This document shows, in pieces, positions 7,683 to 16,074 of a stretch of 33,908 nt of DNA. The DNA lies in the IMG/VR virus record IMGVR_UViG_3300009159_000179, positions 1-33,908 of that record; one strand, written 5' to 3'. Both the position numbers and the translations under genes were made by a program. The DNA comes from a virus. How positions within the stretch are numbered: the stretch's first letter is position 1; the number at the start of each line of letters is the position of its first letter. The notes under the pieces are model-generated. The model searched no databases, was not told the origin of the DNA, and worked only from the letters and a program-made list of their open reading frames with translations.

Positions 7683-8363
7683 TTACTTTAGTCTCGAAAA
7701 AGTATCAATATCGGTGTCGGTGTTTTCAAAGTTTCTAAAACTTTTTTTAATATCACCAGGAGAATAGGCTTCAACATCGTCTTTGGTTAAAACATACTCA
7801 TTTTTTCCTGACTTTTCCATATCTTCTTGTTTATCTTCAAAAAAATCGGTTAGTTTTTGATTAAATGGTCCTGAATCCAAACTTCTTAATTCTAATTTTT
7901 CTTCAGGAGTTTTTACTCTATATTTTTCAACCTTAGCTTCAAGGTCATTTAATTTATTCATGATTGAATCCATATCAGAAAGTTTACTCTCTAATCCTTC
8001 AAGGTGTTTAAATAAATTATCAAAATATTCTTCTTGTTTCTTTTCAACACTTTGTTGTGATTTAACTAAATCAGTAATGTCAAGTTCTTTTGATTTTTTT
8101 GAATCTCCACCGATTTTTTCAACATCGGGGTCAGATGAAATATCTACAGTCTCAGGTGGAACATCCCCTCCAACAGGCGGTGGTGGTGGAACTGCTCCTG
8201 CGTCAGGCGGTGGTGGAACTGCACCAGCGTCAGGCGGTGGAACTGCTCCTGCATCAGGTGGTGGTGGTAATGTGGCATCTTGCTCAGTGATATAATTGTT
8301 AATACTCTTATATCTCATTACTTCATTTAAGATTTTTACGTCTATTTTCATTTTCTTATCCAT
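7683..8363 (-). CDS. Proline-rich, coiled-coil protein of unknown function
   Basis: A 226-aa protein with three visible parts. The N-terminal segment (1-28, MKIDVKILNEVMRYKSINNYI then TEQD) ends in an ITE motif. A repeat region (about 31-70) is built from PPPPDAGAV units. The remainder is highly charged, with a heptad-rich coiled coil (about 100-145, EEYFDNLFKHLEGLESKLSD and onward) and an acidic C-terminal part. There is no signal peptide or membrane segment. The layout of tag, flexible linker and helical rod suggests a virion or scaffold-associated protein, which is inference only. Its start overlaps the end of the preceding gene by 8 nt, so translation is probably coupled. An intrinsic terminator follows. 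Confidence 0.75.
   Translation of the reverse strand: MDKKMKIDVKILNEVMRYKSINNYITEQDATLPPPPDAGAVPPPDAGAVPPPPDAGAVPPPPPVGGDVPPETVDISSDPDVEKIGGDSKKSKELDITDLVKSQQSVEKKQEEYFDNLFKHLEGLESKLSDMDSIMNKLNDLEAKVEKYRVKTPEEKLELRSLDSGPFNQKLTDFFEDKQEDMEKSGKNEYVLTKDDVEAYSPGDIKKSFRNFENTDTDIDTFSRLK
8174..8270 (-). repeat. In-frame tandem repeat encoding PPPPDAGAV units
   Basis: Three imperfect DNA units of about 24-30 bp share GGAACTGCTCCTGCGTCAGG on the plus strand. They differ in the number of GGT (proline) triplets, so length changes stay in frame. They encode the flexible linker of the 226-aa protein. Confidence 0.8.
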
Positions 8364-8580
8364 TTAATAATTGTTTTACTCCAGTAGTTGTTTCAACTTG
8401 GATTTTTTTATTTTTAGACATAGTATTGTCCACTCTTTCGATTAGACCGTCTTTCATTCTGATTGTATAACAATCTCCTGTATCTAAGTCACAAACTTGC
8501 TTATTACCGTCACCCAAATCTTTTTCGGTGTGTCGAGTATTTTTACCTAAGTAGTTATCTAAAATTAATTTTGTGTTCAT
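8356..8580 (-). CDS. Small protein of unknown function
   Basis: A 74-aa protein I do not recognise. It has a short helical start (MNTKLILDNYLGKNTRHTEK), then a strand-turn-strand segment with two cysteines (QVCDLDTGDCYTIRMKDGLIERVD, residues about 28-51) and a basic end. It overlaps the next gene by 8 nt and forms a two-gene operon with it. A TATTTATA element lies 13 nt upstream. Similar short DLDTGDCYTI-type segments occur in phage proteins that appear structural, but I cannot assign a family. Confidence 0.65.
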   Translation of the reverse strand: MNTKLILDNYLGKNTRHTEKDLGDGNKQVCDLDTGDCYTIRMKDGLIERVDNTMSKNKKIQVETTTGVKQLLNG

Positions 8581-8593
8581 AATTTCTTTTTTA

Positions 8594-8601
8594 TATAAAT
8601 A
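8594..8601 (-). promoter_or_regulatory. TATTTATA element before the 74-aa gene
   Basis: The coding strand reads GATATTTATATAAAA, 13 nt ahead of the ATG at 8580, in the 42-bp gap after the giant hub gene. It belongs to the recurrent element seen across the window. Confidence 0.35.
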
Positions 8602-8622
8602 TCTTTATTCTGTTGAAAATTT

Positions 8623-11600
8623 TTAAGGGAATTTAAATGATACCGTAAACGTTTTATAAAAGTCAGTTCTACTAGTGTCAGTGGTTGTCCCATCGGCTAA
8701 AACGGGTTTACTATACACACTAATACTATATAAATAGTTTCCTTTAATTTTCGCTGGGGTTGTACTAAGAATATCACATCCAATCTCCGCTAATAATGTC
8801 TCAATGTCTACCGTAAAAGTTTGTTTGTTACTTGAGATTAATGAGTTAACGTTGCCGAACTGTTGTCCTGACCCACTACCACTTCCACATTCAGAATCAA
8901 TGGTATAATCAAATGTTATCTCAAAGATATTATATAACCCCGTAGACCCATTAACGGTAACCGTTAACTTTTCAAACATTGGGGGATTTGCCACACTATA
9001 AGTGTTAACACCACTTAATGGTACAACAGTATTAGATGGTACAGGTGTTGGTGATGGGGTAGGTGTTGGTGTTGGGACTATTTGTGAGACACCTCCATAA
9101 ATATCTAACGCTTGTTGTACTTTAGACTCAATATTAGATAATTGTGTTGCATCCATCTGAGAATAAACATTTGGGTTTGTTTGGTTAGCCCCAAAGTACG
9201 TCACCCAAAACTTAGTAATTTCTTTTGCTGAGATATTAGGTAAATTAATCATTCTATCCTTCCATCTAGCTAATAATAACTCAATATTTTTACCTAAATC
9301 ATCAAATACCGCATACGGTAATGTCGTGGTGTCAGACTTTAAACAAAAGTAATTTGGGTTTGATTGGAAGTACTCTTTAGATGGTCCCCAATTATTTGAC
9401 AAATCAATTCCTGCGAAATTATTTTCGTACGCCTCTAACCCTGTCGATGTTGCCGACTCTAAATATAACGCGGCAAATACAGTATATTTTAATTTATTGT
9501 CGTCAGGAATATTTAAAGAACTCATTTTTAATTCAATAGTATTCATAACCTCCTTAAAAGTCGCTTTATTACTTTGTGGAGTTATTGGTGTATATTTAAC
9601 ATAGTCCGACGCAGGAGTACAAGCCTGGGTTTGAGTAACTTCTTTACCCCCATTAGCATTAGATACAACTTTATTCTGTTGGGAAATAACATTCCCTTTG
9701 GCATCTTTGGTAACTTGTTTTTTCTCTTGTTTATTCTTCTCAATTATTGTTTGTAATAAATTAGTTTTAAGTGATTGTAAATACGCGTCAACTTTAGGTA
9801 ACGATGCGATAGGTTGTCTAACCCCTTCAATAATGGTATCAAAAGTACCAGGACTTATGTTATGATTAACGCTTAATATCATATATGGTCCACTAAACAT
9901 TGGAACGTGTCTTAAGTTAAAATACATTGTAGGTTGTATCATAGCGTTGCCCATCATAGTTATTTGACAACCATAACTTCTATTTTTATATAAATTATAT
10001 AAAGATGTACTTTGTGTCGCTCCTTTTCTACCTCCACCTTGGTTTGCCATCTGATTTAATACTTCCAACCCTTCCGCAGTTGCCTTACCAGCACTTTGGT
10101 CTACTTGGAAACTTTTGAATATCTGTTGGTTTTGTGGTCCAATATCAACATTAAATCCAACAACCTTATTAGATTTGTCCCAATCTTTTTTACCTACTTG
10201 ATTTTCAACTAATGGGTTATCACTGGCTCTACGTAAATCAAACGCGTCATTTCTATAACGATAATCAACATTATTTTTTAAATCTAATTGTTCACTTGGT
10301 TTACCCGCATAAAAACAAACTAATTTTGAGGAGGAATCCCTATAATCAACATTTAAAAAGGTACCAAACAAATTATTCGCAAAATCATTCGTCCCATCAA
10401 TTCTTGGTATAGGGTTTTTCACCGCATTTTGTACGTTATAAAAATTAACATAGGATGGAATGTTCATCACCACAAAATGATTCTCAATCAAGATACTTTG
10501 GACAAAAGATAACATAGACCCCTTAACATTGATTCGGTCAATGGTTAGCATATCTTTCAATTTATAAACATCGACTAAAACTTTTTCACCAATATTTCTA
10601 CTTGCCCTATCTAATAATAAAACGTCTTCAAATAATGTTTTTGTTTTAAAATCATTTCCAGATATCCATTTATCATTTAACGCTTTAAATGTTTCCCATA
10701 ATTCAACTTTAGGTTGATTTCCTTGTAATTCAGATTCTACTTGACCTTCGGTGCCAATCGTTGTCGCTGGTAAAGACCCATGTAACTTAGGCATCAAATT
10801 ATTAATAATTTTTGATTGGAAATTATTAATGTCTAACAGATAATTTGTCATCGCTTTATAAAACGCACCTTGTCCCGACTTATTAGTAGGACTTGGTACT
10901 TGTGGATATTCATCTTGTTGGGTAAACACCGTTTCAACAATGAATTGTTTATCAGTAGGCACTGTAGATAAAGAACCAAAGAACGCAATGATGGTTTCAT
11001 TTATTAGTGTTTGAGTATTACCTGTGGTTGTTGGTAAAAAGCTTGGCAAACTTTCATACAATATAACCCCCTCCTTGTTTGATAAATATGATATTTTTTG
11101 TGGTCCAACTTGTCTAACCGTAATTGTATCTCCACTTAAAAGAGCGGTAAATGAAACTTTTTTACTTGGTGATGATATGGGGGGCTCAGGTGGGGCAATC
11201 GGATTACTTTGGAATTGGTTTAACTTCTGAGTCGCATATATTTTTATTACTGTGGCAAATAATTTAATATTATCAACGGTAAATGCCACATTCAAATCAA
11301 CAAAGAAATCTGTAATATAAGAACCGTTGTCGCCATAAACTAACTCAGGTATTTCTGAAAATCCTACATAAGTGTATAATGTTGACCATTCGTTAGGGTA
11401 GTTTGTTTTAGACGTTATTAGTGACACTCCCCCACCATTAGTCGGTACGGCATTAGGTGTCATAACAGTATAATATTCCCACTCATAAGGGTCGGTTAAC
11501 GGTAATGTTGAGAACGTATAAAATAATTTTTTATCATATAAAGACGGATTACCATACTTAAACACCACATCGTAATTTAAAAATTGTCTTAAAATATTAG

Positions 11601-14600
11601 TTACATTACCTACTTGTGAATCTTGTATTTTTGTAACAATGTTAGAACCTGTATCCCCTGTTACTTTTGGAACTTTTAATAAACTCCTAAACATCATTTG
11701 GAAATTTTTAAATGTTTTTTCTGTTTCAGTCCCTGGACTACCTGACTCGCCAGGGGTATAATCATATACCGACTTCGAAAAATTCAAAAACTCTGTTTCA
11801 AATCCGTCTAACACGTCTTTTTCAAACACAGATAACATTTCACTCATTTGTGAGTAATCATTTGTCACCCCGTTTATTGAAAAATTTTCTTGTTGACTTT
11901 GTCCTGAAAAAATGTGTTTCATGTAATCAAACGGTGAAGGTTTTTTAAGTTTTGAATTATCGAAATACCCATAATTTGGTGCTCCCCAAAATAATCTAAC
12001 AGACCCATCATACATTGCTTGATTTGAATTCACCTCAAATTTCATTTCGTATGACGACCCACTTGGTTTAAAACATTCATTTTTTGTTTGATTTAAAAGG
12101 GACCCTTGAGATGGCATTAAATAGGTAAACTTTGTGTCAGGAGTGTCAACACTAACCGACCAAGGAATTATTCTTAAATCTCTTAACGGTATTGCTGGGT
12201 CAAATCCTTCAGCAAGATTAATAATTGCGTCATCAACGTAATTAATTGAAACTCCTGAGGTTATACCTGATTGTATTGCACTATCAGTATACCCCGAAAA
12301 AACTTCATACCCTTGACAAAACACATTAAAGTCGTTTATCAACTTGGGATAAAATCCTGTATTTATTAAAGTCGAAATTTCAGAGCCAATAGTGGTGTCT
12401 TTTTGTAGTACAATATCAATTGGTGCCCCATTAATAATTAATCCGTAATTTCGAGTATTCGCACTTGTTACAGGGTCAAAATTGGTCGTATAACTAAACC
12501 CTGACCAAGAGGTGTCTAATATATCAATATTTTTTTCAATATATGTTTTATATCTATGCCAAATTGAACCAAACTTTAATATCCATGCGTAAGGTAGTTT
12601 ATGAACCGCACCAAATTTCTTAAGAGCGGCAAAAATATAATCTAAATCAGTTGCAGTATTGTTATCGTAAGTTTTAAACTTTTCCCTCATTGTCGCCAAT
12701 GGTAAACTATTAATAAAAAGATATGCCGAAGCGATGAATGGATACTCATCATTATCCCTAAAATTTTTAACTCCTTGTTGAATTGAGTTGATAAAATATG
12801 GAGTGTTCAACATTGAGGTTGTTTGGTTGTCGGTCACTTCACCACTATAATTAAAATACCTAACATTTCCTTCAGTAATCAATTGATTTTCAAAAGTTCT
12901 ACTTTGATACCATGTTTTTAAATCTGTACTATTAATAACATTTGGTGTTTGCCCTAATAAATAAACAAAGTTAGTTATTGGTCGAATACTATTAGGTGTG
13001 TTTGTCGTAATAAAACTAGTAATTAACTTGATATTTGGATTATATTTTAAAACTTTTGTAGTATTAAGTGTTCCGTTGGCGTCTAAAATTGTTGTACCAT
13101 TCGCCAAATATTTTTTATCCCAATTCTTATTAGTAAATGGAAAAGTATCCCCTAAATCAAATTTATTTGACGTTGTTGAACCTGTAATATATTCTGACAT
13201 TGCAACCTCATTAGGTAATGAAACTGATGGTTGTGATTCAGGACTATTTAAAATATTGGCGTTAATAAACTCAAAACCTCCATTAGTAACATAATTTTTA
13301 ATGTATGGAGTATTATAAATTCCTCTAATATAATTTTGCCAACTTTCTCCTAACCCACTATTTGAAAATTGTCTTAGGATTGTTGTAAAATTAGTTGCAT
13401 TAAACCCATACTCTCTTAGTTTTTGAATAATGAATGGGTTGTCGTTCGATAAACTTTTAACAATGTTGTTGTTTTCCGATTCTGCAATTAGGTTAGTAAG
13501 TTTATCGGCATCCGACACAAAGTTATTACTTCTCGAAAGTCTAGAATAGTACGAGGTTAACATAATCCTTTCGTAAATTTCAAAAAAGAATTTAACTTCT
13601 TCTTTATTACCGTAAACCCAATTTCCAATCGGAAATTCAATCGCATCTAATGAGACTCTTTGAGTTTGAGTTAATTCGTTGGTATTGGCCGTTGGGTCCG
13701 CAGGTGGTAACGTTCGTTCAGTAAAACCTTTAATAAATTCTTCAACAAATTCAATTTCAGGCCAAACATTAAATAGATATCCCTTACTTCTATTAATAAT
13801 TTTTGGGTCACCAGGATATGTTATTTCATATTTTTCTTGACCATCTTCCCCCGAAGTTTCAACAATTAATTGTGGCCATGGATATACAGGTTGTTTAGAG
13901 TTATCTCCTGATGAAATATTATCGGCCGACGCTCCCGCAACTTGTTTATCAAAGATTACTTCTTTTCGGTATTTATTATCCCTTTGGTCCCAAGCATTGG
14001 TGTGAACATCGTCCATCATTCGTAAAAACGCCTCACCATTCGCAAAAATAACCGCTAACACGTTTCTGATGTTTGGCACAAATCCAATCCCACTATCCTT
14101 ACTTTGTAATAGTTTGGATAACGCCTCGGTTAACTCTGTTTCAATTTGTTGTCGTTTTTCCTTTAACTCTTTAGATAATTTATCAAGTTTGTCAACAAAT
14201 CGTTTATTTCCTTCAAAAACGTGATACACATAAATTGGTTGTTGTTTACCATCACGTTCAATCACTTTACCCGAATTAAATGTTTTATTCTTATCTAACT
14301 CTGCCTGTAAATCTATTGTGTCACCTGAAGTGGGTTCTTTATCATTGTTTTTTTCCTTAAATGTTGTTACTAAATCAACGTCATTTGATGTTATTTCTAT
14401 TGGAAAATCACTGTAATCAATATTACAAACTATTTTACATGGTTTTGAGGTTTTATCAATTGTATAAGAACCATCGGCTCCAACAGATTCATTATTATTT
14501 AATAATGTATTTTTTTTCTCAATAATTCCTTTTAACTCCGAAATAGCATCACTTTGTTTTTTAGGTGTATCAAATTCAGGTCTAAAACTATAAATTTTAG

Positions 14601-15759
14601 TCTCACTATTAGTCAAACTAATTCCGCTAGATAATACCGTGTCTTTTTTTAAAACAAAGTAACTTTTTTTGTCCATATACTTATCAAACCAAGATACTTT
14701 ATCAGCATAATAAACATCTTTCCCATAAGCAATTATTTGTTTTTGATAATCATCAATATTACTTATTGGGTCCAAATTTTGTTTACTAAATGTGTCTAAA
14801 ATATTTTTAACAAAGTTTTCAATTCTATTTTGCATTTGGACAAGAGTAAGTTCAGGAAAATCGTCAGGGATTAACCCTTTTGTTTTGTATTCACTATACA
14901 TTTCTTTAACTTTCTGATAACCTCTTTCATAAATGGTGTCATCAACGTTTGAGAATTGGCTAGCATTACCACTTGTTGTTTGTATCTTAACTCTTGATTT
15001 ATACATGTGCGGAGCGGCAATTAAGTACCCCATTGAGATTTCACTTAATATTGTATATTTGTAAGTCAAAAAATCTAAGTCAATATGGAAATTGCCTGAA
15101 CTAGTATTATACCTTGAGGTAAAACTCTTTAACATTATTGGTAACCGAACCGCCTTTCCATAATACCCTTTTATTGTTAAATAAAATAATGGATACGGTA
15201 AATTAAAAAATGCCGCGTAAGGAGAATTGTCACCACCCTCAAATAATGCCCTTCCTTTTATATCCTCCATCGATATGTGGATAGTTGTCATAAACGAAGT
15301 GTTTTGTCTTATGGAAATACTTGTTATTCCTAACAGTCCATTATCAGTCGAGCCTGGCTTTCCTCCCGAGTTAATTGTTTGTCTGATGTAGTAATCGTCA
15401 TCGTTTTTAGGGTTTGTTACTGAGGTCTGTTTTGGTTGGTTAACCCCTTTTCCTTGGATGGCGTCTTTTCCCGTAAATTCATCAGTATATTCATTATCCA
15501 AAAAAGTTTTCCCACCTGGTTTTAGAAAATTCATAGACGCCACCGAAATAGTTTGGATTGCGTCGTTACTCGCGGTGCCCACGGATAACTTAGTTCTTGG
15601 AAGAACTTTACACTCCAAATTGGCATACATTACTAAGTCTTCTTGTCGTACATGTCTATCTGAGGCGATACCGTTGTCGTCAACAACTTTGTTCGGGTCA
15701 ACTATGATAATGTTGTTATAGTCGAGTTCGACCAATATATTTTCTGGCTTATCTACCAT
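8623..15759 (-). CDS. Giant baseplate hub / tail protein with peptidoglycan-hydrolase-like segment
   Basis: At 2378 aa this is the largest gene here. An N-terminal strand-rich region (about 140-260, with LFYLTIKGYYGKAVRLPIML and SGNFHIDLDFLTYKY) resembles tail hub folds of the gp27/gpD kind. A segment near 1933-1980 (GNAMIQPTMYFNLRHVPMF, then GPYMILSVNHNISPGTFDT) has the pattern typical of late-control/hub proteins. Residues about 2065-2225 look like a lysozyme or glucosaminidase fold: YTVFAALYLESATSTGLEAY with a candidate catalytic Glu, NNFAGIDLSNNWG, and AVFDDLGKNIELLLARW. A PTPTPTPSPTPVPS linker (about 2227-2240) leads to a C-terminal beta-domain. The baseplate context supports a cell-wall-penetrating hub. 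The hydrolase call is tentative. The start overlaps the preceding gene by 11 nt. Confidence 0.72.
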   Translation of the reverse strand: MVDKPENILVELDYNNIIIVDPNKVVDDNGIASDRHVRQEDLVMYANLECKVLPRTKLSVGTASNDAIQTISVASMNFLKPGGKTFLDNEYTDEFTGKDAIQGKGVNQPKQTSVTNPKNDDDYYIRQTINSGGKPGSTDNGLLGITSISIRQNTSFMTTIHISMEDIKGRALFEGGDNSPYAAFFNLPYPLFYLTIKGYYGKAVRLPIMLKSFTSRYNTSSGNFHIDLDFLTYKYTILSEISMGYLIAAPHMYKSRVKIQTTSGNASQFSNVDDTIYERGYQKVKEMYSEYKTKGLIPDDFPELTLVQMQNRIENFVKNILDTFSKQNLDPISNIDDYQKQIIAYGKDVYYADKVSWFDKYMDKKSYFVLKKDTVLSSGISLTNSETKIYSFRPEFDTPKKQSDAISELKGIIEKKNTLLNNNESVGADGSYTIDKTSKPCKIVCNIDYSDFPIEITSNDVDLVTTFKEKNNDKEPTSGDTIDLQAELDKNKTFNSGKVIERDGKQQPIYVYHVFEGNKRFVDKLDKLSKELKEKRQQIETELTEALSKLLQSKDSGIGFVPNIRNVLAVIFANGEAFLRMMDDVHTNAWDQRDNKYRKEVIFDKQVAGASADNISSGDNSKQPVYPWPQLIVETSGEDGQEKYEITYPGDPKIINRSKGYLFNVWPEIEFVEEFIKGFTERTLPPADPTANTNELTQTQRVSLDAIEFPIGNWVYGNKEEVKFFFEIYERIMLTSYYSRLSRSNNFVSDADKLTNLIAESENNNIVKSLSNDNPFIIQKLREYGFNATNFTTILRQFSNSGLGESWQNYIRGIYNTPYIKNYVTNGGFEFINANILNSPESQPSVSLPNEVAMSEYITGSTTSNKFDLGDTFPFTNKNWDKKYLANGTTILDANGTLNTTKVLKYNPNIKLITSFITTNTPNSIRPITNFVYLLGQTPNVINSTDLKTWYQSRTFENQLITEGNVRYFNYSGEVTDNQTTSMLNTPYFINSIQQGVKNFRDNDEYPFIASAYLFINSLPLATMREKFKTYDNNTATDLDYIFAALKKFGAVHKLPYAWILKFGSIWHRYKTYIEKNIDILDTSWSGFSYTTNFDPVTSANTRNYGLIINGAPIDIVLQKDTTIGSEISTLINTGFYPKLINDFNVFCQGYEVFSGYTDSAIQSGITSGVSINYVDDAIINLAEGFDPAIPLRDLRIIPWSVSVDTPDTKFTYLMPSQGSLLNQTKNECFKPSGSSYEMKFEVNSNQAMYDGSVRLFWGAPNYGYFDNSKLKKPSPFDYMKHIFSGQSQQENFSINGVTNDYSQMSEMLSVFEKDVLDGFETEFLNFSKSVYDYTPGESGSPGTETEKTFKNFQMMFRSLLKVPKVTGDTGSNIVTKIQDSQVGNVTNILRQFLNYDVVFKYGNPSLYDKKLFYTFSTLPLTDPYEWEYYTVMTPNAVPTNGGGVSLITSKTNYPNEWSTLYTYVGFSEIPELVYGDNGSYITDFFVDLNVAFTVDNIKLFATVIKIYATQKLNQFQSNPIAPPEPPISSPSKKVSFTALLSGDTITVRQVGPQKISYLSNKEGVILYESLPSFLPTTTGNTQTLINETIIAFFGSLSTVPTDKQFIVETVFTQQDEYPQVPSPTNKSGQGAFYKAMTNYLLDINNFQSKIINNLMPKLHGSLPATTIGTEGQVESELQGNQPKVELWETFKALNDKWISGNDFKTKTLFEDVLLLDRASRNIGEKVLVDVYKLKDMLTIDRINVKGSMLSFVQSILIENHFVVMNIPSYVNFYNVQNAVKNPIPRIDGTNDFANNLFGTFLNVDYRDSSSKLVCFYAGKPSEQLDLKNNVDYRYRNDAFDLRRASDNPLVENQVGKKDWDKSNKVVGFNVDIGPQNQQIFKSFQVDQSAGKATAEGLEVLNQMANQGGGRKGATQSTSLYNLYKNRSYGCQITMMGNAMIQPTMYFNLRHVPMFSGPYMILSVNHNISPGTFDTIIEGVRQPIASLPKVDAYLQSLKTNLLQTIIEKNKQEKKQVTKDAKGNVISQQNKVVSNANGGKEVTQTQACTPASDYVKYTPITPQSNKATFKEVMNTIELKMSSLNIPDDNKLKYTVFAALYLESATSTGLEAYENNFAGIDLSNNWGPSKEYFQSNPNYFCLKSDTTTLPYAVFDDLGKNIELLLARWKDRMINLPNISAKEITKFWVTYFGANQTNPNVYSQMDATQLSNIESKVQQALDIYGGVSQIVPTPTPTPSPTPVPSNTVVPLSGVNTYSVANPPMFEKLTVTVNGSTGLYNIFEITFDYTIDSECGSGSGSGQQFGNVNSLISSNKQTFTVDIETLLAEIGCDILSTTPAKIKGNYLYSISVYSKPVLADGTTTDTSRTDFYKTFTVSFKFP

Positions 15760-16072
15760 AATAGAAGAAATGATTGTCTAATTGATTTTTATAGTCCTGT
15801 AAAGAAGCTACTAAAGGAAATGGAATTGTCAAGATAGCACCGTCAGGAATATTCCATTCTTGCCCTCCATATGTCGGATTACCTTGCATAATTAACCACC
15901 CAAAAGTTGCGGAACCATAATATTGTTGGGAAACTTTATCCATTCTTGACTGTCCAACCTTGTAAATATACCTTTTATCGGTAGATTTAGTGGGTAATGT
16001 TATGTACGGAACAACAGTTTGTTGACCATCAAGAATAAAATTGCTATATCTGTTATAATTTTGTTTTGCCAT
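15749..16072 (-). CDS. Baseplate wedge protein, gp53 / LysM-like
   Basis: A 107-aa protein. After an N-terminal RYSNFILDG segment it shows DKRYIYKVGQSRMDKVSQQYYGSATFGWLI-type residues (about 32-62) and then IPDGAILTIPFP (about 75-86). This is the pattern of T4 gp53 and small LysM-type baseplate proteins: a strand, a helix over YYG, a W, and a PDG..L.IP strand. It would sit between hub and wedges. It starts 2 nt after the stop of the 1681-aa gene, and its end overlaps the giant hub gene by 11 nt, so all three are probably translated from one message. gp53 proper (196 aa) is longer, so this is a minimal version. Confidence 0.78.
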   Translation of the reverse strand: MAKQNYNRYSNFILDGQQTVVPYITLPTKSTDKRYIYKVGQSRMDKVSQQYYGSATFGWLIMQGNPTYGGQEWNIPDGAILTIPFPLVASLQDYKNQLDNHFFYYGR

Positions 16073-16074
16073 GA

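Noticed and set aside
8090-8290. Plus-strand ORFs (7960-8295, 8090-8290) rich in Gly/Thr or Gln/Val/Leu
   Set aside because: They are antisense reads of the proline repeat and coiled-coil gene; the composition is a by-product of the repeat.
12998-13294. Plus-strand ORFs inside the giant hub, structural, tape measure and sheath genes (for example 98 codons here)
   Set aside because: They are antisense to long, clearly coding frames, without ribosome sites or recognisable motifs.
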